A stretch of 64,000 nucleotides of DNA from Chondrosia reniformis (Eukaryota > Porifera > Demospongiae > Chondrillida > Chondrillidae): positions 894,001 through 958,000 of the forward strand of contig OX359199.1 in assembly GCA_947172415.1 (NCBI GenBank), in the 5' to 3' direction. The position numbers were made by a program, and so were the translations under genes. The notes under the pieces were generated by a model. That model did no database searches. It was not told the DNA's origin and saw only the letters and a program-made list of their open reading frames with translations. Shown here piece by piece: positions 30,676 through 43,700 of this stretch (within the stretch, counting starts at the first letter, position 1; each line of letters begins with the position of its first letter).

Positions 30676-32955
30676 ATGAAACCCAAAGTCTGCAGCTCAA
30701 TGCGAGCCGTTATATTTGGAGCACTTTTAGCTATAGCAAGTGGAGAGGTGACCTTTGTAGAACCGCAGCGTAGTATTACCTGCCCGGATGTTGGAACATG
30801 CGAAATTACCTTGACTGTGTCACGCGTAGAGACGCTGACTGCTTACGAATACGAACCAACTTCAGGTACCAGAGGTCGAGGACATATGGTAGAGGTAGGG
30901 GCAGATGGCGAGCTGGACTTTCTCCTTGAGGAACCAGACGACGCACAGCTGCTTCAGCCCGTCTTAGTTGATGGGCACACAAGGAGAAACGTAATTGTGT
31001 TTAACAATCAGTTACCGGGGCCGACAATTATCGGCTACGAGCAGCAACTTGTAAAGATTCGTGTCATTAACGATCTGTCGAGCGATTCGATATCCGTTCA
31101 TTGGCACGGGCAATACGTCAGAGGCCAACCGTTTATGGACGGTGTACCATTCGTTACACAATGTCCCATTCTACCCGGCACCGAATTTACTTACGAATTC
31201 AATTTATATCCGTCAGGGAGCTACTGGTATCACTCCCATAGTGGCTACCAGCGTTATGATGGTCTCTTTGGTGCGCTCATTGTCAAGAAGAGAACTCAGA
31301 CGCCAACAGACTATGAAGACCTTCCCGACCAGCACACCATAACTCTCTTTGAATTTTTCCAAACTGAAGGATCGCACTACTTTGGAGAGAGGAACATCCA
31401 AGCCACCGGCTACATTGATCCAGTCAAATCGCATCATTTGTATCATGGTGTGAGTGCTACAGATGGGTCTAGTATTAGCAGCGGTCCTATGCATGCAGCA
31501 GTGATAAATCATGCTGGATGGCTGTATTCTCCTGATGCAGCTACCTGCCAGCGAATGGCCAACACCAGTCTGCCAGTCTTTACAGTGGAATCAGGAAAAA
31601 AGTATCGTTTTAGACTCATAGGAACACAGAGCGACATTGGCTTTCGATTTTCAATCCAAGGCCATAAAATGAGGCTAGTTGCTACCGATGGAGTGGACAT
31701 TACCACTGACCACATCACTTCAGAAATAGACTACATTATAATTTATTCGGGAGAACGTTACGATTTCATTTTAGAGGCCAACCAAACTGTTGACAATTAC
31801 TTGGTTGTCATGGAAACTGTAGCAGACCCAGATGCTTTAAACACAAGAGGCTTCTGCATAAAGTCCCATCGTGCCTATGCAGTGCTACAATATGAAGGTG
31901 CCAACACTTCCATTCCACAAAACCTGGATGAAAACTATGATCCAACACTGAGATGTCCTGATTCAACCCAGCCATGTTTTGCTGTAAACTGCCCATTTAA
32001 AAATTACCCTACCTCCCACAATATCACATGCATATCAGTGGATGAGTTTCAGCTTACGTCTCCTGAGGAAGTACCAGATACTGATGTCAGCTCATCTGTA
32101 TTTCTCAACTTTCTCCACAAGCATGCCTTAGTATCCGGAGCCTTTATAAATAATAGAAACTTTAAGGACCCCACAAGTGCACTCTTAAGCCAGTCAAGCA
32201 GTTTACCAGAGGAGACTTACTGTGAATACACACAAGATCCACAGAAAGCCAATCAGTACTCGGAACCTTGTACCCATATTTATAATGTGAACTCGGATAC
32301 CACTGAAATGGTTTTCATGGTTTTTGGCCACAGTCGTCCACACCCTATCCACATGCATGGCCACCACTTTCGGGTATTGAAAACGGGATATCCACCCTAT
32401 GATCAAAATGGGAAGCGAATGGGCAGAAATACGGACATAGCCTGTGAAGGGGATGGATCATGCAACTCTGCAGTGAATTGGTTCAATGGTACCCGACCAC
32501 CCATCCCATTGAACCCTTTAATTCCAAAGAAGGACACTATCATTGTTCCTTCAGGAGGCTACGTTGTGATCCGATTTAGCAGGGATAACTGGGGCTGGTG
32601 GCTACTGCACTGTCATTTAGTTCCACACTTAAATGGTGGCATGAATATGGTAATCAACGAAACATCTGCATCCAATGGACCTTTACAAGCTCCTACAGGT
32701 TTTCCAAAATGTGGAAACTTTCCTCCAACTCAACCACTGAAAGATCCAGATGTTACCGCTGATGACCAAGTTTCCTTTTATAAGGCTGAAGCTTCTAAAT
32801 ACATGACAGCTTTGATAGCCGTTGCCGCAGCAGCAGGAGTGTTACTCCTACTTGTAATAGTGATGGTAATCTTGCTGTCATGTTGCTGCTGTAGACTCAA
32901 TAGACACAAAGAGAAGAGAAACAATAGTCACGAGTTAAAAGAAAACAACAAATGA
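30676..32955 (+). CDS. Membrane-anchored multicopper oxidase (laccase-like), intronless
   Basis: A 759-residue single-exon ORF. A signal peptide (VIFGALLAIASG) leads into three cupredoxin domains. Copper ligands: HWHG at residues 142-145, HSHSG at 186-190, HPIHMHGHHF at 556-565, and HCHLVPHLNGGM at 645-656. In the last motif Cys646 and His651 bind the type 1 copper and the residue ten after Cys is Met656, so the axial ligand is Met. A hydrophobic helix (ALIAVAAAAGVLLLLVIVMV) near the C-terminus, then CCCC and a basic tail, predicts a type I membrane protein with the catalytic part outside. Laccase-like enzymes oxidise phenols or metals with reduction of oxygen to water; the substrate is unknown here. 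The C-terminal helix sets it apart from secreted fungal laccases. No introns, unlike the neighbours. Confidence 0.93.
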   Translation: MKPKVCSSMRAVIFGALLAIASGEVTFVEPQRSITCPDVGTCEITLTVSRVETLTAYEYEPTSGTRGRGHMVEVGADGELDFLLEEPDDAQLLQPVLVDGHTRRNVIVFNNQLPGPTIIGYEQQLVKIRVINDLSSDSISVHWHGQYVRGQPFMDGVPFVTQCPILPGTEFTYEFNLYPSGSYWYHSHSGYQRYDGLFGALIVKKRTQTPTDYEDLPDQHTITLFEFFQTEGSHYFGERNIQATGYIDPVKSHHLYHGVSATDGSSISSGPMHAAVINHAGWLYSPDAATCQRMANTSLPVFTVESGKKYRFRLIGTQSDIGFRFSIQGHKMRLVATDGVDITTDHITSEIDYIIIYSGERYDFILEANQTVDNYLVVMETVADPDALNTRGFCIKSHRAYAVLQYEGANTSIPQNLDENYDPTLRCPDSTQPCFAVNCPFKNYPTSHNITCISVDEFQLTSPEEVPDTDVSSSVFLNFLHKHALVSGAFINNRNFKDPTSALLSQSSSLPEETYCEYTQDPQKANQYSEPCTHIYNVNSDTTEMVFMVFGHSRPHPIHMHGHHFRVLKTGYPPYDQNGKRMGRNTDIACEGDGSCNSAVNWFNGTRPPIPLNPLIPKKDTIIVPSGGYVVIRFSRDNWGWWLLHCHLVPHLNGGMNMVINETSASNGPLQAPTGFPKCGNFPPTQPLKDPDVTADDQVSFYKAEASKYMTALIAVAAAAGVLLLLVIVMVILLSCCCCRLNRHKEKRNNSHELKENNK

Positions 32956-33840
32956 GAACTTCTGTTTAGGAACAATTAAAACACGTGTACCAACTTAGTA
33001 GCATTTTGAACATTACTTTACAAACATGAACTATGTGGCATATGCACAAGTGATTATATACACTTTATAACAAAATATGAGCTTTTTTGGGTGTGTTATT
33101 ATGGACATGTGTGTTATGAATCTGCACGTTTACTGGATGTCTACTGTATCATGTACTCAAGGCAGTATCCTAACTATAATACATATAACTTTATAGCATA
33201 ATCAAGCATCAGTTGGACAGCGAAAAGCGTTTTAAAAATTAGCTACAGTGAGCTCGGGCAAGCACATGTTTACTGTGGGGTATTTTAATACTGAAAATCT
33301 AGAGCATCTTACAAATTAAACTCTCTTACGTGTTCCAAGCTAAGAATATCGACTCCAGACAAAAATAAACTCAGTTTGATAGAGTAAGATTTTAGATTTC
33401 AGACATATTAGAATGATGTACGCATTAAGTTTTCAAGTTCGACAATGTCATAAATTTAATTTGACTCCTGCAATCTCTACATATTTATTTTTGAGTAACT
33501 TACTTTCTCCTGTAGAGTAGATCTAGATTTGTCCACTACTACACTAGACTCGTACTGTATACACTTTCACGTGAAGGGACTTTCCCTATACTTGCCAAAG
33601 GATGCATAATAATAATAACAGGTCTATATGAAGTAGATTGAACTGGATGTTTGCAATGACATTATTATTCAGAATATACAATTGATGAAATTCAAAAATA
33701 AAAGCTGTTCATATAAAATAAAAATAAAAATAATCAAGAGTTTACGAGTCCAGTTAACTGCGTCGTGCATGTTTCTTCTGATTTTCCTGATCTGCATGTT
33801 CAGTCATAAAACTTCACTGTACTCCTTTTCGCATCATCTT
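32956..33840. other. 3' region of the oxidase gene, no other gene seen
   Basis: AT-rich with AATAAA-type signals (for example near 33365, 33700-33725). No ORF with coding character and no clear repeat. Confidence 0.4.
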
Positions 33841-33844
33841 GAGA

Positions 33845-34165
33845 GATGACCCCAGGGCACACCACGTGGAGGTAGAAGTACTTCGTGCCCCAAAAGGCCT
33901 CCGGGTTCTCAACTCTGTTTGACACTTCCACTACTTGCGTCGTAAGAGAAGTTGCACGGGGACAATCCGGCGTACCTGACAGCCCTATGACCAGTTACTA
34001 GTCCTGCACTGCCTCACGCTACGGACTAAACAGGCCCGACCCTGGCGGACCACAAACTCCCACCAATGAGAATCATCATGTGCACACAACGCAGCTTGAG
34101 AGTACTGTACACAGACTTTAGCTCATTGGGATCGGCCAGGTTGCTTTAGAGTAGGGACCCATCGA
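33845..34165. repeat. Dispersed GC-rich repeat family B, copy 1
   Basis: Shares with 60.1-60.4 kb, in the same order and spacing: GGGCACACCACGTGGAGGTA, AGTACTTCGTGCCCC, GGCGTACCTGACAGCCCTAT, TGACCAGTTACTAG, CCCGACCCTGGCGGACC, AATGAGAATCAT and TAGGGACC. GGGCAC and GTGCCC at the front form a hairpin in both copies although the loop differs. Much richer in GC than its surroundings. Confidence 0.7.
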
Positions 34166-36928
34166 TGAACTATATAAAAAGAAAAGAATAAAGAAATATA
34201 AATATATGCACAATCACAATAGCACGCATGCATAAAATTAAAAATGCAAATGCAAATGCCAATGTCTTCCAAACCAACCTGATGCGGCAGCCTACAATAG
34301 CTTCCTGACCGACTACGTAGTGGCACTGGACCACGCCAACCTCCAGGTACGGGTCGTATAGCAAGAATCCGCAAGTGCCAATTTAACACACAAGCAGGAT
34401 TAATAGTGAGATACATCTCCAGGCACTAACCCATAGGTAGAGAGACCACCCCACTATACGAACACCGATGACCCTTCGGATAGGCATGTACCATTACTCG
34501 TACTCCAAGAATGGTTTTCGCATCGATCCACACCAAAGTAGACCTCCAGAGTTGATAGCCCGGAGGCCAAAGACTGAAAATTTCCTCGACTATTTATTAG
34601 AAAATGTCGGCGGGAAGCATTGTGAACTGGGCGGAAAATCGTGGAAGCAAAATTTTGTTATTTGTTTTCGAGATCTATCTCTGGAACAATAGACAACATG
34701 CAGTACATGACCCGGCCTATTCATCAAGTTGTTATTGTTATTGAGGTCCAACTCACAAACATGCATCTCTATTCAGCGAAACATCATAGCATGTCAAGTG
34801 AACCTATTCTAAATTAATAGCTATCAAATCGCTAATTGTTTTCAGTTATCTGCAACGCTTGCATTCAAAGCTCTTATGAGTGCATAAGTAAGCGAGTCAA
34901 TGACTTATGAATCTTTAAGTTTGCATGTCATTGACTTGTAAATCTTTATATATTGAAATTTGTTTCAGCTGTAAATCATTATCTTCAACGCTAGCGCTTG
35001 CATTCAAAGCTCTTGCGGTTGCATAAGTTAGCATGTCAATGACTTGTGAATCTTTAGCATATCAATAACTTGTAACTCTTTAAGTTAAGTTGACATATCA
35101 TTGAATTTTTAATCTTTACTATTACAACTTAACGTTTTATGGTTCTATAAAACACTCTGAGAATGTAGAGAATGTAACTGTAGCTGTTTGGGAGAAATAT
35201 ACCAATATAGAATGCATAATGAACTTAATTTTAATGTACACTTCAATGTTGATGAATTGCCTAGGCCTCTCTTTCAATTATTGCTCGATTAGAATCAAAA
35301 AATGGCCGTTGCTCGAGAACTCCAGAAATGGCGAGGTTATATATATTCCCTAGTAAACTACACAGATTGGTAGGTTATATAACATGCATCATCAATATCG
35401 CTCTTAAGCTTGTTTAGGGAATCAAACAAGTTATCTAGATCTGCTTTAAATGAAGTGTAAAATGACGCGGCATTTTTTAATCATGCCATATAAGTCTAAC
35501 GTTTACATTTCCTTTTATATATTGCAATATTAGGATGTTCATATCAATCTTCTTTACCTACATGTATGAGTTAACTGATGTACTTGTAAAACTGTCCAAA
35601 TGATAGCTGTACTTTAAGTAACTGCCAGAAAGTCACACTCGGTTTCATAATAAAGCTGAAGGTGAAATTGACATCAGCAGTGAGTACATTGAGCCTCCAA
35701 AATTCCTTAAATTTATTGCTAGCAAAAGTCTGTTTCATTGAAATAATGTCCAATTCTCACAAGCCTTATATGGACATGTCAGGGTAAACTAAACTTTGTG
35801 ACCATAGTAAAATTGAGAATGGATTTGTGTCAGGTTGCCTAGCTACTCTTTCCTCATAATATATGTACAGATTATAAAGATTGGACAAGGTAGTATTAAC
35901 CTTGTGACTAATGAACTTTGACCTTTTGCAATTGTAGCTGTAGTTACTAATCTTGTTCTGTAATAGTCCATGTCAGTGTGTGCAAGCATACAAACCTATA
36001 GGTAGCTTCATATTTAAAAGTCACACTTATAATATTACTGTATGAAATGTCGGAGCTCTTTCATTTGAGAGATTCCAGTTGAGTCTTTGTGCCCCTGAAT
36101 GTACTAGAGCCAAGCAAGTGGTAGTCTTTTAAATGGCAGTGCCCATTTATTCCTAAACATGGAGTATGTTTATAAAGTTAATTGTCAAAGGTTTTCAATT
36201 AATAGAAGACTTAGCACATGTATGTGGTTTTATGTAATATACGTGAGATATCCTTTTTAAGTTTGGTTGTGCAATAGCTCTAAATGATCAGTGTTATATG
36301 TCTAAGTATTGTGAGGCTGTCTACAGATCTGTTACTGTGGGGACAGAGAAGAGTAAGGAAGGATAATGCCAAAGTATTTAGCGGCCTACAGTACATGACA
36401 TGTTGTTTTGATTGAACAACATGTTATTGGTTGGTTTTGTGTGTGTATGCTAATTAATTTGTATTTTTCTAAACTAAACATTTGTGAAGATCAGCTTTAA
36501 ACCAACTTGCTTGAATAAGTGATTAGATTGGTTGCATTCTCATGTAACCAAGTAGTTATTTACCTACTCAACTAGAGTGCTATGTTTAGTATAGCAGTAG
36601 AATGTGTAGCTTGCCAATGACATCATTAGATGAAGTCTGCAGGACCCATGTATGCTACATGTGTCCAATGGGACTACCATATTTAGCATCTCTACCAACC
36701 CCTGGTAACTCTTAGCTACACTCAGTTAGGAAAAGGTATTGTCATCTTGTAGATCAGTTTATCTTACAACTTTGGTTATGAAACTGTACAATCACTTTGA
36801 ACAATGTGCAATAATTGATAATGCTGTTAAGTTTACATTGAGTAAAGCATATTTGCTTGCCAAATGTATCCACTTGATATTGATATGCATCTTATGGTAG
36901 CCTTCTCATTTCCTATTCAATTATGTAG
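34166..36928. other. Mostly non-coding stretch
   Basis: No confident gene. An ATG at 34603 opens a 46-codon frame (MSAGSIVNWAENRG...) with no family resemblance. At about 34850-35120 two to three diverged copies of a roughly 120-bp unit (GCTTGCATTCAAAGCTCTT, CATGTCAATGACTTGTGAATC) occur. ATGs at 35302 and 35328 might start the transcript that ends at 37285, but no good donor supports this. Confidence 0.35.
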
Positions 36929-37285
36929 AGAAGCTTCCATGGCAACAGCTGCCTAGCAACATTTCAAACAGTAAAAGGTAAGTTTGTATCAATTAGTCAA
37001 TAAGGCTTTGTCATTTAGTAAAGTTGATTGTTAAATTTCTGAAACTGTCCCTAGCTACAGGTGATCATCAAATGAGCACTAAACACATGTTCTGTTCAGG
37101 GGAACAGTTCAAACTTGGTTAGTCACACTGATGTCTACTGCAGATAATTGTAGTCATTTACTGTAAAACTTGTTTATACATTAGGTCCACCTCCAGGACC
37201 TGTAGCTGATCGTGAGGTGGTTAAAGGGTCTGCACTGGAAGAACCATTGGAAGTAGTGAAGCATCATGATCTCGGTGTATATTGA
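36929..37285 (+). CDS. Two terminal exons of an unassigned small protein
   Basis: Exon 36929-36977 (AG acceptor, donor AAAG|GTAAGT) joins in phase to 37185-37285, reading RSFHGNSCLATFQTVKG, PPPGPVADREVVKGSALEEP and LEVVKHHDLGVY then TGA. Good splice signals and a coherent hydrophilic product support it. RSFHG near the start could be the end of a mitochondrial presequence, but I do not recognise the family and the 5' exon is not found. Confidence 0.4.
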
Positions 37286-37767
37286 TCATGATCATGCATG
37301 TGTATGGATTGTGTCGTACACATATCTATATGCTGTAATGTAGTCTATGTATGATTTTATGATACAATGTATGTTTTTGAGAATTAAAAGCAAGGCTTGC
37401 AAATGGACGTGCTCATGTATCAAGTCTACTTTTGGACTAAATCTTGTAAAAAGATTTGACTTTGGCAATACGTATATTGGAGCTTGGGTTAGGATACAGT
37501 ATAAGCAAAATATAGACTTCTTTTCTTCCTCAATCTTATTTCAGCAATTAATCTGAATCTTCTATATACATGAGAAGCGAATATATAGTTTACATTGCAC
37601 GTCATTTACACTTGAATGCTGATTCAACCATTCCATACAGTTAACACAAGCATCGATCGCAATGCCTACTAATTTGAAGTCAGTGTGACAATAGGGTATT
37701 CTTACACTGCGAAATTCATGCAGTAGTAGACTACCTTCGACGGATCGAGTCAAGTTTCCAGAGCAGA

Positions 37768-40700
37768 ATGTTTAAGAATTTAGTGAGAGAAAACGTGCGA
37801 CTGTTTCCGCTATTGCTACATCTTTTAGGATTCCTGTATCTTGGAAGATGTGATGATCAGTATTATCGTAAGTTACCGATCGAGTCTGTCAGAGTGCTAG
37901 ATAAGAACTGCACGTGTCACTGTGTACAAGTTAAGGGCGACCTTTTGGTAGATGGCACATATACGTACACATGTTTCATGATCAATGTAATGTATATGAG
38001 CTGAATTGTGTTACAGCTAAAGAAAACGTGCATGCATGCATATACATATACATAGTATGATCATGAACCTTTATATATTATATTGACTATACTGTGTATT
38101 CAATAAAAATTTAATGCCTTCTCTTGATAATTGTGAGTAAAATTCTTTTGATTGATGGCACATTGTCCCCTTAGCTGTATATACTCTCTTTCCAGGAAGT
38201 ATGCAGACATATAAGTGGCACATTGTGTTTTTCAAACAGTCCATGTCTTTCAAATAAACAAATTATGTGTAATATTGGGTGTATATATAGTACATACAAT
38301 GGAACTGCCATATATAGCTACCTTGGGGTAAAATGTTTCTTCTAGATCTGTTTGATTATATTCAAATTGCTCAAAATGGCTGACAGTTTTTTTTTTGGGG
38401 GGGGGGGGGGGAGATAGAGGGATGACTGAGATTTCTGTTGTGTAACTACAACTTCATTTACTATTTTACCATATACTGACCCTATATATATATATTTACT
38501 TATAATTACCTGTCTGAGTTATTAATTATTTTTTTGCTTTCTGTATGTCTCATATTTATTAATAGCTGACTTAGTTAACACTTGTCCAAGTTTGGATAGA
38601 TTGGTTGCTACCGGGAACATTCAGAAGACTTGTACAGTGGACTCCACCTGCTTGTTCTTTGATTGCTCAAGTGCAGGAATATTTACCAATTTCACCATCT
38701 TCTTGGAACCGTGTGTCCCAGATTCAGATGACCCTATTACAGTAGTTCATGTTGTGGCTACAGATTTTGAAACTGGAGTAGAGTATTTTATAATATCAAC
38801 ACACACCGATGCACATGAAACCGTTACTAGAAATGTGGACACATCTTCAATCGTTACAGTTGATGTGCATATTAATGTATTTCAAGAAGATAATGGAATC
38901 ATCTTTGGAGTGAGTTAAATATATATGTGCTCATCATTGACGGGTTTACTTACATTTATATAGGCAACATTAACATTACATAAAATGACTCATATGATAC
39001 AAGTCAATTAAAAACATTTAAACATGAAGTTAGAAGTAGGGATGACCAGTGTAGTAACAATAAATAGTACATCTGGAAAATGTTTTGAGACAAGACCATG
39101 ATCTGAGAAATACACAGAAATTCGATCATACTGAAATTTAAGTTACTTGCAATTGCAATTGTTATACACATCAATCATGCACTTCTGTGTTTGGGTGCAC
39201 CATGGATATATAGTTGAAGTAGGGATTTATTACATATATATATGCATAGGCAACCATAAAATGACTGTTATAATATATCAACTATATCCTATACATTATG
39301 TATATGAGACGATTGAAGGTACTGTGTGCTTGTATTATTTGTTTTAATGAAGGTTGATCTATATGTGCAAGAAGATACTACAGCTAATGCTACTATTTTT
39401 ACCTTATTTGAACCAACTTTAATTGAAATATTTTGCAGTGAGTTCTCTAGTCAATAATAATATATATTTACACGATACTTGTAAACTGATCATGACACTG
39501 TATTTTTACAGTCTCCTTCACTGATATGTACATGATACTTGTAAGCTGATCATGACACTGTATTTTTACAGTCTCCTTCACTGATATGTACATGTATGTG
39601 GATATCTACGTATGCACACAGTACAGTTATTGTAATAAAAAAATAACTTGCATCTCTAACTATTAACATTGTACAAATATTAGGATAATCTCAATGTATA
39701 GTTAGACATTGTATGTGAATTTAAAAGATTAAATGATTCAAGTTATTATGTTATGTTTTTTTATATAAACTGCAGTTGAAGATTATCCTCCACCTTCACC
39801 AACACCTCCACCAACACCAACTTCGTCTCCACCGCCAACAACTACAACGACCTTGTCAACTGATATTGAATCACTCACTGCTACAATAGTTGGCGGTGTA
39901 GTCCCAACAGCTGTCGTCCTCATTCTGGCTGTTTTGGTAATTTTCATTGTCTTGTTTGTCTATTGCAAACTAAAGAGACGTACAATGAATACAACATGTG
40001 GACTTCCTGCTTTGCCACCAATGTACGTAGGTAGATGTATATGTAAATAGCATATACCCACGTACACAAATATTGTGCATGTATGTACATACAAATATAT
40101 GATAGGTATTGTATGTGTAGATTTTCACATTACGCTTTTTTCAGTTTATGTACATGTTGCCTGTGCATGTTATAAATATCTGTATACGTATATTGACTCA
40201 GAACTAACCTCCCCTGTGATATATATACGTAGTGTATACATATATTTATACTTAATTTTCTGATATATGTTTTCTATATATACAGAAATTCACAGAACAC
40301 TATAGCTAAACCGGAGGTACGTACGTACAATTTACTACACACATTCACATGCACATGTATACAATGTTTACATACTACACACACATAATATATATATGCA
40401 CATACGTACATACATATATCAATGTACTACATACGTATACGTATATTAAATGTAGATATGCATGAGAGATAGGGCTAAAAGCAATCAGTACACGGTTTCA
40501 CAAGCTACCAACAGCACGTCAGTGGATCACTATGAGTTAGAATGTACTGATGGCTCTGAAATATATGACGAAGTAGACATCCTCAGACCTGTATTTAGCG
40601 TTAGTAACGAGCAACAACTGAAACTTGCAGACTTCAACTGGAAAAGACACGACATTGATGAGGTACGTATGTATACATACAATATGCACCATGTGCACTA

Positions 40701-43700
40701 GCTATATAAGTATATACGTACGTAGCTATAGAGCAGTCTTCAACTAATACGTATGTAGAGGTATATAGACAATATCTCATGATCATGAACAGCATGCACA
40801 TATATTCCAATATGATACATAGCAACATTGTATATATATACGTACGTATGTGGTCTATATAAATATACGTATATACCTTATATCGCAAAATTTTTGCGAC
40901 CAATAACTTTCGTGAATGGAGCACGGTAGTAATACTATATGACCAAGGAATACAGTACTCTGTATATATGCTTGAACGGCCATGTTATGGTTATTTTTTG
41001 TAGGAATGGTTGTACCCAAGAAATAAACTGGTTTATCTGAAGGATATTGATCAAGGAACTTTCTCAAAGTTTATGATTATGGAAGCTTCGGTATGTTAGG
41101 TTTTGTATATACATACATACTCATGAGTAATGTGTGTTACAATATGATCATCACAGTGTAGTATGAATATATATGTATACATACAGTATATATATAGTAC
41201 ATGTATTATACTTAATTTAGAGATGAAGTAATAAGGGGTACTTGTTGTGTTCATAATGAATTGGTTACAATATTTCAGCATCAGCAATACTTATTATTAA
41301 TCAAATTGTATTAAGACATTTTGACCAGTAGGTTATTTATTATCATTTATTGCTGAAGTAGACCTCATATGTAGTATGATGAGATATACATACTCATCTT
41401 GCATATATGTCATTCTTGATGTAGGACATTGCTAATATAAGTGGAAAGATTAACGTTGTAGCCAAGGCACTGAATGATACAAGTACAGAATTCATGAAGC
41501 ATTTTAACACTGAAGTGAAGCTGAGAAAGGAGTACATCCACGACAACATTGTAGCCATGCTGGGTACATATATGCAAGTGCATGTATCTAACTGTATTCA
41601 TGAATACAAAATCTAATGTATACATGTAGCTACGTACATATGTATATATGTATGTCAATCGTGCAATAATTTGTACATTTATAGGAGCTATCAGCAATGG
41701 GTTGATACATTAAAGCCATTGCTGATAGCTCCTATAAACAGATTTCAGAACGCAACTAGAACTACGTACATACTCCCCATCAATATATACATACTTACAT
41801 GTAGGCCTGTGTCTCAAAGGGGGAAATCCTCTAATCATCCTGGAACTGATGGAGTATGGAGATTTGCAGACATTTTTAAGGCATCATGGGTGAGAACACT
41901 TCATGTACTCATGTACTCCAGTTCAATGTGATCGGGAAAGGATACAGTGCTTGTATATGGTTACTATAGTTACTAAGATTGCTAACTAAAGTTTAGCCCT
42001 GCATACATGTACGTACGTATATACGTAGATAATTCCACCTTATTAACAGTATGGAAAATAAAACTTATTTATTTCAAATGCTACAATGTACATACATACG
42101 TATATTTATTTTTTATGGTTTGTGTGTACATCTACATGTAATAATGTTCACTGTTTTTCATGTACGTAGACCTACTGATATTCGCAAAGCTGTCATTGGA
42201 TATGATGACTTTTACCAGTATGCAACGGATGTAAGTATTGTTATATGTACGTATGTATATACGTAAGTATTGCTATATGTAGATATATATGTAAGTATTG
42301 CTATATGTATGTATATACGTAAGTACGTAGGTGAATGTGTAGACAAGGATATTATCATATGATATAATCAAAGTCTGCGAATAAGAGCAGCTTATATACG
42401 TATAAACAACACCTTGAGCTAGCTTCCCTGATGATATTTTGTAATACAGTTAGTGTGCATATTTTAACAGTTTTAGATCTGTTTGGGTCAATTACAGGAG
42501 AAACAGCTCATTTTGTCAACTTTCTTATATTTACTCTAATAGATTGTGTCAGCTTTAGACTTTTTGGCATTTAAGGGATACACTCATGGAGCTGTAGCAG
42601 CCAAGAACTGCCTAGGTAAGTAAGTGTATGTATATATGTACGTAGGTATGTTATATTGGTAGGTATATATGTAATACACATATTATGAGATACTGAGATT
42701 TTTAAGCAACTAGCAACAAGAATGCTTTAGATAGAACATTTCAACCCATATGTAGGGTCTTCATCAGCAATAGCAGTATCTCATAACATGTGTATTACGT
42801 GGTATCTCATTATGATCACAACAAATACTCCTTATCATTACACATGTTATATAGGTGTGTTAGATTATTTGTGTATTTACCCTATGTAAGAATGTGTTAT
42901 TCACTAAGTTTGGGCTTCCTGCAGTGGGGCATAACTTTGTGGTCAAGCTGAGTGGGTTCCCCAGGGAAGAGGAGAATGAGTTGAACAAAGATGGCTACTG
43001 TTTGAACGAGCCCCTTCAGAACTCCAAAGGTTGCACAAACAAGAGGGTTAGCCAGTCCAACAGACAATCATATTTGGGCCAAACTGAAGGACTGCTGCGA
43101 TGGAAGGCACCTGAAGTCACAGTCTATGGGAAGTCATCACTTCCAGCTGATGTGTGGTGAGATTATTAATATATACTCTATATCAGTATGTACTGTACGT
43201 ACATACATACGCATATAAGTATACATATTGCTTGATAGTTGTCTCAAAGTATGCATGGATTTTAAGGTGATAATATAACATGCAATACATTGAATAGGCA
43301 GCCATGTGTTTTGTATCCAACCCTAATTAGAAAGTACTCCCATATGTACTCTCTGATATTCAGTATTGCGACACTTTCTGAAAAAGGATATGGATAATAT
43401 AATCTAAAATTCACTATTACGTACGTATACTCACCTGACAGTTAAGCCTAAAGATCCTGCACACTACGTATACAGTATAAGGTATCCCACTGTACCTATA
43501 TGTCGACTGTACACATGTATGGCAGCAACTTGCAGAGATTGGCTAACAGTAGTAAAATTGATCTACGTACTCTCTATTGTACGTATTTCAATCTCATTAT
43601 GCAGGTCATTTGGTATGTTGTTATGGGAAATGTCAACCTATGGAAATATTCCTTATCCAAACATGTCTACTAATGAAGTACTACAGATGGCCTACAAGAA

